Origin: RGIG8306 sp964566025
Lineage (GTDB): Bacteria > Bacillota > Clostridia > Lachnospirales > Lachnospiraceae
NCBI GenBank assembly: GCA_964566025.1
Contig: CAZMHF010000009.1
Coordinates: 1 to 47,875, forward strand
Length of the DNA stretch: 47,875 nt
Direction: 5' to 3'
Shown here: piece after piece, positions 41,004-47,875 of the stretch
Position numbering within the stretch: the first letter of the stretch is position 1
Layout: each line of letters starts with the position of its first letter
Notes under the pieces: model-generated
Databases searched by the model: none
Seen by the model: the letters and a program-made list of their open reading frames with translations, nothing else
Told to the model about the DNA's origin: nothing
Translations under genes and position numbers: made by a program

Positions 41004-42545
41004 ATGGCAACGCGTCAAGAATCAAACAAGGCAGCAATTGAGTGTAAAGGTATTTATAAGCGCTTTGGAACGGTAATCGCCAATGAAGGCGTGGATTTGT
41101 CTGTTCAATACGGCGAAATCCTAGCAATCTTAGGTGAAAATGGATCGGGAAAAACAACACTTATGAACATGATATCTGGGATTTATCACCCAGATGAGGG
41201 GAAAATCGCATTAAGTGGTGAAGATGTAACAATTAATTCACCATTAGACGCGGCCAATTATGGTATCGGCATGATTCATCAACATTTCAAGTTGGTGGAA
41301 GTGTTTACGGCGATGGAAAATATCGTGCTTGGTACGAATGAGAAATTGCCCAAAAAGAATATTTTACGAAAAGAAATTCAAGATATATCAGAGAAATTTG
41401 GATTAGTGATTGATCCTGATAAGAAAGTATACAATATGTCTGTTGGTGAAAAGCAGACAGTAGAAATCCTAAAGGTTTTATATAGAGGCGCCAAAATTTT
41501 GATTTTGGATGAGCCAACAGCGGTTTTAACGCCTCAGGAAATCGAAAAGTTATTTGTGATTTTGCGTAAGATGAAAGAAGAAGGAAAAGCCATCATCATC
41601 ATTACGCATAAGTTAAATGAAGTGCTAAGTATTAGTGATCGCGTGACGATTTTACGAAAAGGAAAATCGATAGATACAGTAAACACAAACGAGTGTGATG
41701 CGAAGCTATTGACGGAGCTAATGGTGGGACATGCAGTTAGCTTGAAAATAGATCGACCAATTGTGAAAGAGAAAAAGACAACCTTAAAAGTTGTTGATTT
41801 GAGCATTGAAAAACCAGATAAAACGCATGGTGTTTTGGACTTGAATTTTTCGCTTAAATCTGGTGAGATACTAGGTGTAGCAGGTGTTTCAGGAAGTGGA
41901 CAAAAAGAATTATGCGAAGGTATTGCCGGTCTTTTGCCAGTTCAAAAAGGGGCGATCTTATATAAAAAAGAAAATATCGTAGGAAAAACGCCTGATGAGA
42001 TTATAAAATTGGGTATTAGCATGAGTTTTGTGCCTGAAGATAGACTTGGTATGGGGCTTGTTGCTTCAATGGGAATTGTGGATAATGTATTATTGAAATC
42101 ATACAAAGCAACCAAAGGACCATTTGTCAAAAAAACTGAGTCAAGATTATTGGCAAAAAAACTGGTAGAAAAACTAAGCATTGTTACGCCAAATGTTCAT
42201 GTGCCAGTGCGTTTATTATCAGGTGGAAATGTTCAAAAGGTTTTATTGGGTAGAGAAATTGAATCAGCGCCGAATGTACTAATTACAGCGTATCCCGTTC
42301 GTGGTCTTGATATTAACTCTTCCATGACGATTTACAATTTGTTAAATGAACAAAAGCAAAAAGGCGTTGCTATTTTATTTGTAGGCGAGGATTTAGATGT
42401 TCTCCTTGAAATAGCGGATCGTATTATGGTTCTTTGCCATGGCGAGATTACAGGTATTGTAGATGCAAGAAGTGTGACAAAAGAAGAAATTGGCGCTATG
42501 ATGACGGGTATGAGAAAAGGAGGCGACAATGAAGAAAATACATGA
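41004..42545 (+). CDS. ABC transporter ATPase, nucleoside-type (double NBD)
   Basis: 513 residues with two ATPase domains. Domain 1 has Walker A GENGSGKTT (from about 44), signature MSVGEKQTVEIL and Walker B ILILDEPTAVL. Domain 2 has the degenerate Walker A GVSGSGQKEL, signature LSGGNVQKVLLGRE and an altered Walker B (VLITAYPVRGLDI), typical of the NupO/RbsA-like group, where one half is less active. It powers import by the two permeases downstream. It overlaps the first permease gene by 17 bp. The start has aggagg. Confidence 0.93.
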   Translation: MATRQESNKAAIECKGIYKRFGTVIANEGVDLSVQYGEILAILGENGSGKTTLMNMISGIYHPDEGKIALSGEDVTINSPLDAANYGIGMIHQHFKLVEVFTAMENIVLGTNEKLPKKNILRKEIQDISEKFGLVIDPDKKVYNMSVGEKQTVEILKVLYRGAKILILDEPTAVLTPQEIEKLFVILRKMKEEGKAIIIITHKLNEVLSISDRVTILRKGKSIDTVNTNECDAKLLTELMVGHAVSLKIDRPIVKEKKTTLKVVDLSIEKPDKTHGVLDLNFSLKSGEILGVAGVSGSGQKELCEGIAGLLPVQKGAILYKKENIVGKTPDEIIKLGISMSFVPEDRLGMGLVASMGIVDNVLLKSYKATKGPFVKKTESRLLAKKLVEKLSIVTPNVHVPVRLLSGGNVQKVLLGREIESAPNVLITAYPVRGLDINSSMTIYNLLNEQKQKGVAILFVGEDLDVLLEIADRIMVLCHGEITGIVDARSVTKEEIGAMMTGMRKGGDNEENT

Positions 42546-43635
42546 AAATGAGCCTCTGATTCGTGTAACAAAACGTGAAGAGCTTGCCAGAATGAAGGTT
42601 TTGATTTTGCGTATTAGCGTAATACTAATTGCACTAATTTGTGGCGGTGTGTTCTTAACATTAATCGGACAAAATCCGTTTAAGATTTATGAAACGATGT
42701 GGCAAGGTGCTACGAGAAGTAAAATGGCACGTGAGGCGACAATCAAATTATTTATTCCATTAACGATTAATGCACTTGGTGTAACACTTGCCTTTAAGAT
42801 GAAGTTTTGGAACATTGGAGCCGAAGGTCAAATGATTATGGGCGGTGTATTCGCTTCCTATTTTGCGATTTATCATGATGGACTTAATCATTGGGTATTA
42901 ATCCTTGTGATGTTTTTAGCAGGCATGGTTGGTGGAGGCTTATTTGCTCTTATTCCAGCTATCTTCAAAGCGAAGTTCAATGTCAATGAAACGTTATTTA
43001 CATTGATGCTAAACTACGTTGCATTATACTTGGTTGTTTATTTGCAAGATGGGCCTTGGCGTGATCCTTCCTCATTGGGTTTTGCAAAATTCCCACGCTT
43101 TTCAACAAATGCACAGCTTGATAAAGTGCTAGGTGTTCAATTTGGCTGGATTGTCGCACTCATTTTGGTGGTACTTGTTTTTATCTATATGAAATATACA
43201 AAACATGGCTACGAAATTAGTGTTGTCGGTGAAAGCCAAGCAACAGCAAAATATGCAGGCATGAATGTAAAGAAAATTATTCTTCGTACCATGTTTATTA
43301 GTGGAGCGATTTGTGGCTTAGCAGGAATGATCGAAGCAACTGGAACATCAAGAACTCTAACAACAGGGATTGCAGGTGGTGTTGGCTTTACAGCAATTAT
43401 TGTAGCGTGGCTATCACAATTAAACCCGATTGTTATTATGATTGTAGCGGCCTTCTTTAGTATTATGGATAAGGGCAGTAGCTTAGTGCAATCCACTTTC
43501 CATGTATCAAGTGCCGTATCAGCGGTGTTGCAGGGGATTATCTTATTTATGATTATTGGAAGCGAGTTTTTTATCAAATATCGTTTTGTTCTTCGTCAAA
43601 AACGATCTCCAAAACAAGAAACGGAGGAAGCATAA
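42529..43635 (+). CDS. ABC transporter permease 1, nucleoside-type
   Basis: 368 residues with about eight to ten membrane helices of the branched-chain amino acid/nucleoside permease family (NupP-like). It has a cytoplasmic N-terminus with basic residues, FWNIGAEGQMIMGG (the conserved EGQ segment), and a later conserved loop VGESQATAKYAGMNV contacting the ATPase. It forms a heterodimer with the next product. Confidence 0.92.
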   Translation: MKKIHENEPLIRVTKREELARMKVLILRISVILIALICGGVFLTLIGQNPFKIYETMWQGATRSKMAREATIKLFIPLTINALGVTLAFKMKFWNIGAEGQMIMGGVFASYFAIYHDGLNHWVLILVMFLAGMVGGGLFALIPAIFKAKFNVNETLFTLMLNYVALYLVVYLQDGPWRDPSSLGFAKFPRFSTNAQLDKVLGVQFGWIVALILVVLVFIYMKYTKHGYEISVVGESQATAKYAGMNVKKIILRTMFISGAICGLAGMIEATGTSRTLTTGIAGGVGFTAIIVAWLSQLNPIVIMIVAAFFSIMDKGSSLVQSTFHVSSAVSAVLQGIILFMIIGSEFFIKYRFVLRQKRSPKQETEEA

Positions 43636-44589
43636 ATGGAACTGTTTATTAAATTTATTGCTGTTTCAATTGCAAGCGGAACGCCGATCCTTCTTGGAAC
43701 GCTTGGAGAAATTTTAGGGCAAAAATCAGGACATTTAAATCTTGGTGTAGAAGGCATGATGTCTATTGGTGCTTGTGCAGGCTTTATGGTAGGGTATCAA
43801 ACGGACAATTTTGCGATTGCTCTCTTGGCAGCATTTATCGCAGGAGCATTGGCAGCATTATTGTATGCGGTGCTAACGGTAACGTTTTTCGCCAATCAAA
43901 ACGTAACCGGTTTGACCTTGACGATTTTTGGCGTTGGTCTTGCGAATTTTGTTGGATTCTTTGCATTATCAAAGAGTGCAACAGGTTCACTTAAATTGCC
44001 ATCAGCGATTACAGCGCAAATGAGAAATATTGATATTCCTATTTTAAGTGATTTACCGATTGTAGGAGAATTATTGTTTTCGTATACACCATTTGTTTAT
44101 ATTGCTATTTTCATTGCCATTGCAATGGCATACTATTTAAATAAAACAAAAACAGGCTTAAAACTTCGAGCAATTGGCGAGAATCCAGCAGCAGCAGATG
44201 CAGCAGGCATTAGTGTTTCCAAAATGAAATACATTAATCTTGCCATTAGCGGTGGTATTTCAGGGATTGGTGGTGCATATACCATTATGATTACCAATAA
44301 AGGTGTATGGATTAGTGATTGTGTTGGTGGACTAGGATGGATTGCTGTGGCGTTGGTTATTTTCGCAACATGGAGTCCAACAAAGGCGATTTTAGGATCA
44401 TTTGTATTTGGTGCACTTCGTCAATTAAAGTATTATGTACCGAAATCTATACAAATTCCTATTGCATTTTATGATATGTTGCCGTATCTTATTACTATCA
44501 TCGTTTTGATTATTACATCAATCCGTTTGGCGCGCGAGAAATCGCAACCAGCATCATGCGGTGTGAACTACTATAGAGAAGAAAGATAG
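43636..44589 (+). CDS. ABC transporter permease 2, nucleoside-type
   Basis: 317 residues, NupQ-like. It starts immediately after the previous stop codon with a cggagg site inside the upstream gene. Conserved parts are GHLNLGVEGMMSIGA and the coupling loop RAIGENPAAADAAGISV. It completes an importer of one lipoprotein, one double ATPase and two permeases. Confidence 0.92.
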   Translation: MELFIKFIAVSIASGTPILLGTLGEILGQKSGHLNLGVEGMMSIGACAGFMVGYQTDNFAIALLAAFIAGALAALLYAVLTVTFFANQNVTGLTLTIFGVGLANFVGFFALSKSATGSLKLPSAITAQMRNIDIPILSDLPIVGELLFSYTPFVYIAIFIAIAMAYYLNKTKTGLKLRAIGENPAAADAAGISVSKMKYINLAISGGISGIGGAYTIMITNKGVWISDCVGGLGWIAVALVIFATWSPTKAILGSFVFGALRQLKYYVPKSIQIPIAFYDMLPYLITIIVLIITSIRLAREKSQPASCGVNYYREER

Positions 44590-44600
44590 GTGAAGTGAAC

Positions 44601-46097
44601 ATGGGTTTATTTTATTCAAGTACACGAGGAGATAAAGAACAATTAACAGCATCACAAGCGATATTAAAAGGGTTAGCAGATGACGGAGGGCTTTTTGTTC
44701 CAAGCGAAATGCCTACATTAGATAAAAGCTTTGAGCAATTAAAAGAAATGTCCTATCAAGAAATTGCTTATGAAGTGATGAAACTTTTTTTTACGGATTA
44801 TACGAAAGACGAGTTACTAGATTGTATTAACAAAGCATATGACGAAAAGTTTGATACACCAGAGATTGCGCCTATCGTAAAAGTAGGAGATGCATATCAT
44901 TTAGAGTTGTTTCATGGGCCAACGATTGCCTTTAAGGATATGGCGTTATCGATTTTGCCACATTTAATGGTAACGGCAGCGAAGAAGAATCATATGAACA
45001 AAAACATTGTCATTTTGACAGCGACTTCTGGTGATACAGGAAAAGCGGCATTAGAGGGATTTTCTGATGTAGAGGGCACAAGCATTATCGTTTTTTATCC
45101 ACAAAACGGTGTAAGTGCTATTCAAGAGCGTCAAATGCTAACGACCGTTGGAAAAAACACCGCAGTAGTTGGTGTGACAGGAAACTTTGATGATGCACAA
45201 ACAGGTGTTAAAAACATTTTCAATAATAAAGAATTGGCAAAAGAGTTAGAAGAAAAAGATTTTGTATTCTCCTCAGCAAACTCTATTAATATTGGACGTT
45301 TGATTCCGCAAGTCGCTTACTATGTATATACGTATGCAAAGCTACTAAAAGACGGCGTTATTCAAGCAGATGAAGCGATCAATTTTGTTGTTCCAACAGG
45401 AAATTTCGGAAATATTCTAGCTGGTTTTTATGCAAAAAAACTAGGGACACCAATTCAAAAACTGATTTGTGCTTCAAATGATAACAAAGTATTGTTTGAT
45501 TTCTTTCAAACAAATATATATAACAAGAACCGCGAATTTATGCTAACGTCTTCTCCATCAATGGATATTTTGATTTCTAGTAACTTAGAGAGATTGTTAT
45601 ATTATATGGCAGGTGATGATGCGGATAAAACAGCAAAGCTTATGGCTGATTTGGCGCAAAAAGGAACGTATACCATTACAGAGGATATGCGTGATAGAAT
45701 TGCTGATTTTGTTGGATTTTTTGCTACTGAAGGAGAAACAGCAAAGAGAATTGGCGCTATCTATGATGATACAGGTTATGTGATGGATACACATACGGCC
45801 GTTGCATCGGTGGCATATCAAAAATATAATGATATGACAAATGATACAACAACAAGTGTGGTAGTATCAACAGCTAGTCCGTATAAGTTTTTAAGTAGTG
45901 TTATTGAGGCGATTAAGAACCAAAAGACAACAAAAAGCGACTTTGAATTAGTCGACGATTTACATGCGATTTCACAAGTGGAAATTCCAAAGGCGATTGA
46001 GGATATTCGAACGGCTCCAATTTTACACGATTATAAATGTGAAAAAGAAAAAATGGAGCAAATGGTTGTTTCGTTGTTAACACACATAACACAATAG
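44601..46097 (+). CDS. thrC: Threonine synthase
   Basis: 498 residues, the longer PLP-dependent form. Motifs: YSSTRG near the start, LADDGGLFVPSEMP, the PLP lysine 112 in GPTIAFKDMA, the phosphate loop TSGDTGKAALEG, and FVVPTGNFGNILAGFYAK. It converts phosphohomoserine to threonine. A GTG six bases upstream (44595) is possible, but ATG 44601 is better placed after aggtgaa. The start is only 11 bases after the permease stop, so it may share the transporter transcript. The terminator at 46155 follows. Confidence 0.95.
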   Translation: MGLFYSSTRGDKEQLTASQAILKGLADDGGLFVPSEMPTLDKSFEQLKEMSYQEIAYEVMKLFFTDYTKDELLDCINKAYDEKFDTPEIAPIVKVGDAYHLELFHGPTIAFKDMALSILPHLMVTAAKKNHMNKNIVILTATSGDTGKAALEGFSDVEGTSIIVFYPQNGVSAIQERQMLTTVGKNTAVVGVTGNFDDAQTGVKNIFNNKELAKELEEKDFVFSSANSINIGRLIPQVAYYVYTYAKLLKDGVIQADEAINFVVPTGNFGNILAGFYAKKLGTPIQKLICASNDNKVLFDFFQTNIYNKNREFMLTSSPSMDILISSNLERLLYYMAGDDADKTAKLMADLAQKGTYTITEDMRDRIADFVGFFATEGETAKRIGAIYDDTGYVMDTHTAVASVAYQKYNDMTNDTTTSVVVSTASPYKFLSSVIEAIKNQKTTKSDFELVDDLHAISQVEIPKAIEDIRTAPILHDYKCEKEKMEQMVVSLLTHITQ

Positions 46098-46125
46098 ATT
46101 CACGAAATATACACCGTAAATTCTA

Positions 46126-46154
46126 TTGATATTATAATGGAATCATGCTACAAT
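46126..46154 (+). promoter_or_regulatory. Promoter for the VTC/DUF4956 genes
   Basis: TTGATA (46126-46131), 17-nt spacer, TACAAT (46149-46154), directly abutting the stem of the thrC terminator. Confidence 0.6.
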
Positions 46155-46186
46155 ATAGCAGTTCGTAAAGACGGACTGCTATTTTG
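46155..46186 (+). terminator. thrC terminator
   Basis: atagcagttcgt-aaag-acggactgctat, a 12-bp stem with one G-U pair, followed by tttgttt. It lies over the expected start site of the promoter at 46126. Confidence 0.8.
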
Positions 46187-46219
46187 TTTGGCAAAAAAAT
46201 ATAAAGGATTGGTAGTATC

Positions 46220-46945
46220 GTGGCAATTGAATCATTTAAAAGATATGAACAAAAATATATCGTAGATGAACAACAATTTCAAATTATATACCCATTGTTA
46301 TTAGAATATATGAAAGAGGATTCTTATACACGTAAGAATGGTTTCTATCCGATTAATAACATTTATTTTGATACGGTTGATGACGATTTAATTCAAACCT
46401 CGATCAATAAGCCAGCCTATAAAGAAAAACTTCGCATGAGAAGCTATGGACCAAAGAACGATGAGGATACTGTATTTTTAGAAATTAAAAAAAAGATTAA
46501 TCCCATTGTGACAAAACGACGCATTACCTTGCCTCTTAAAGAAGCGTATGACTATACTCTTCGCGGAATTCATCCAGGGAAAAAAGACTATATCAATCCA
46601 TACGTGATGAATGAACTAGATGTCTTTATGAAACGATATGATTTGATGCCTAAGGTATACCTTTCTTACGAAAGAAAAGCATTGGCAGGAAGAGAAGACT
46701 CCAAACTTCGTGTTACGTTTGACCAAAATATTTTGGCACGGAGATATGATTTGGATTTGCGAAAAGGTGCGTATGGTGATCGTGTTTTGCCAGAGGGATA
46801 TTGGTTGATGGAAATCAAAATTAGCCAAGCGATGCCGTTGTGGTTGACTAGATTGCTTAGTGAATATAAAATTTACCGTGTTTCATTTTCAAAATACGGG
46901 ACAGAATATAGAAAATACGTCAAAAACAAAAAAGGAGCGTTCTAA
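46220..46945 (+). CDS. VTC-domain (polyphosphate polymerase-like) protein
   Basis: 241 residues. It has the triphosphate-tunnel fold of the VTC family: RYEQKYIVDE at the start, YPINNIYFDT, KEKLRMRSYG, VFLEIKKKINPIVTKRR (basic tunnel residues) and a late LMEIKI. In yeast this domain makes polyphosphate from ATP. Bacterial members are less studied. The start is GTG 46220, since no ATG fits the N-terminal motif. The DUF4956 gene follows at once, a common pair in Firmicutes. Confidence 0.88.
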   Translation: MAIESFKRYEQKYIVDEQQFQIIYPLLLEYMKEDSYTRKNGFYPINNIYFDTVDDDLIQTSINKPAYKEKLRMRSYGPKNDEDTVFLEIKKKINPIVTKRRITLPLKEAYDYTLRGIHPGKKDYINPYVMNELDVFMKRYDLMPKVYLSYERKALAGREDSKLRVTFDQNILARRYDLDLRKGAYGDRVLPEGYWLMEIKISQAMPLWLTRLLSEYKIYRVSFSKYGTEYRKYVKNKKGAF

Positions 46946-46946
46946 C

Positions 46947-47648
46947 ATGACGAAATTAGAGGAACTATTGTTAGGCAATATTGAAACTACCTTTTCGGTA
47001 CAACAAGCAATTATACGCGTATCATTTGCTTTGTTGATCGGATTTATCATCAGCTTTAGCTATATTATTGCTTCTAAGAAAAAGCAATCAAAAAACTTTG
47101 CGGTGATGCTAGTGATTTTGCCACCACTTGTCAGTATCATTATACAAATCATCGGTAGTGATTTAGCGAGAGCATTTTCGATGGGTGGTATTTTTGCATT
47201 GATTCGCTTTAGAAGTATTCCGGGCGATTCGAAGGACATTGTCAATGTATTTTTCGCTATGACGATGGGACTTGCATGTGGTGTCGGATTTTTTACCGTT
47301 GCCCTCATTGTATCCATTCTAGTGGCTTGTATTTTTATCGCACTATGCCTTTCACCATACGGCAATCCCCCAAAAATAACGGATATGCAGCTAAAGATTT
47401 TCTTGCCAGAAAATATTGATTTTAATGCGATGTTTGACGAAGTCTTGGCAAAATATACGCAAAAAGCATCCCTACAACAAGTAAAAACAGCAGAACTAGG
47501 AACGGTTTATCAATTAACCTATGTGATTAGTTTAAAAGAAGATACAAATACAAAAGATATGATTGATGAACTACGCACATTAAACGGCAATCTTAAAATC
47601 AATTTGATGTTGAATCCGAAAAAAACCAAAGAAGGAACGACCTTATAA
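46947..47648 (+). CDS. DUF4956 membrane protein
   Basis: 233 residues. Membrane helices lie at about 25-48, 52-72 and 105-135, with the conserved GGIFALIRFRSIPGDSKDIVNVF segment spanning about 88-110, and a cytoplasmic C-terminal domain. This is DUF4956. It starts one base after the VTC stop codon with aaaggagc, so the two genes are coupled. The pair may form a membrane polyphosphate-related unit, as in the yeast VTC complex, where the catalytic domain works with membrane helices. That is inference. The longer frame from 46860 is a shadow of the VTC gene. Confidence 0.9.
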   Translation: MTKLEELLLGNIETTFSVQQAIIRVSFALLIGFIISFSYIIASKKKQSKNFAVMLVILPPLVSIIIQIIGSDLARAFSMGGIFALIRFRSIPGDSKDIVNVFFAMTMGLACGVGFFTVALIVSILVACIFIALCLSPYGNPPKITDMQLKIFLPENIDFNAMFDEVLAKYTQKASLQQVKTAELGTVYQLTYVISLKEDTNTKDMIDELRTLNGNLKINLMLNPKKTKEGTTL

Positions 47649-47746
47649 GTAAGCATTTTATAAGAGTAATCAAGCAAAAAGTGATAAGTTATTTTTAAAA
47701 ATATAGTATATAGTGTTAGTAGCTATAAATTAGGAGGTAAATTTAT

Positions 47747-47875
47747 ATGAGTCAAATTGACAACAAATCAGTAAATGCAATACGTGTTTTATCGGCAGAT
47801 GCAATCCAAAAGGCGAATTCTGGACATCCAGGATTACCACTTGGTTCAGCAGCGATGGCTTATGAGTTATGGGCA
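47747..47875 (+). CDS. tkt: Transketolase, N-terminal part (3' end outside window)
   Basis: The first 43 residues of a transketolase. The segment RVLSADAIQKANSGHPGLPLG contains the thiamine-diphosphate-site His of the GHPG motif. The start at ATG 47747 follows taggaggt. The gene continues past the window end. It belongs to the non-oxidative pentose phosphate pathway. Confidence 0.92.
   Translation, partial: MSQIDNKSVNAIRVLSADAIQKANSGHPGLPLGSAAMAYELWA

Noticed and set aside
1..47875. tRNA or rRNA genes, insertion sequences, prophage
   Set aside because: Intergenic regions were read on both strands, and none shows a tRNA cloverleaf, rRNA signature or transposase frame.

Overview
The window reads as chromosomal DNA of a low-G+C Gram-positive anaerobe, most likely a Clostridia/Lachnospiraceae-type gut or rumen fibre user. 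The grounds are AT-rich sequence, strong Shine-Dalgarno sites, sigma-A promoters that nearly all have a 17-nt spacer, a T-box leader on the trp operon, a pyrophosphate-type phosphofructokinase, a phosphorolytic mannan-oligosaccharide pathway, and CotH, VTC and DUF4956 genes. No rRNA, tRNA, prophage, transposase or CRISPR array was seen. Two assembly gaps are present, 10 N at 439-448 and 100 N at 38334-38433. Both fall in repeated sequence.

Layout. 1-2050: tail of a LytTR response regulator, an AgrC-like histidine kinase whose N-terminus is interrupted by the first gap, then a noncoding stretch with 21-bp-phased direct repeats and three hairpins that could be a LytTR-controlled small RNA. 2055-5656: PPi-PFK and an Eis-like acetyltransferase (minus strand), then a small membrane protein and a flavodoxin-like reductase (plus). 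5817-8606: a 929-aa charged, coiled-coil protein of unknown function with a 15-nt tandem repeat. 8760-13786: a DUF1846 protein, a PurF-like protein lacking the glutaminase cysteine, a DtxR/MntR-type regulator, a DUF1294 protein, a ROK sugar kinase and a small coiled-coil protein.

13836-26193: the centrepiece, a mannan-oligosaccharide utilisation locus. It holds two GH130 phosphorylases, cellobiose 2-epimerase, an SGNH acetyl-mannan esterase, GH36 alpha-galactosidase, GH2 beta-mannosidase, a LacI regulator and a phosphohexomutase. Together they would deacetylate and degalactosylate imported (galacto)(gluco)manno-oligosaccharides. The phosphorylases then release mannose 1-phosphate, which the mutase converts to mannose 6-phosphate, while the nearby ROK kinase could phosphorylate free mannose or fructose. 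No sugar transporter or endomannanase lies in the window.

26443-35569: a DUF2339 membrane protein, then a T-box(Trp)-controlled trpE-G-D-C-(F+B)-A operon with TrpF and TrpB fused in one protein. 35736-39518: a CotH-domain surface protein with a TEKP repeat tail, two tiny membrane proteins and a GNAT acetyltransferase. 39626-46097: a BMP lipoprotein with a nucleoside-type ABC transporter, followed six bases later by threonine synthase. 46220-47875: VTC and DUF4956 proteins and the start of transketolase.

The most unusual non-coding signal is a family of modular hairpin elements (450-479, 8682-8748, 24267-24446, 26311-26359). They share blocks but differ in which hairpins they carry. Two copies lie between the last gene of a unit and its terminator.
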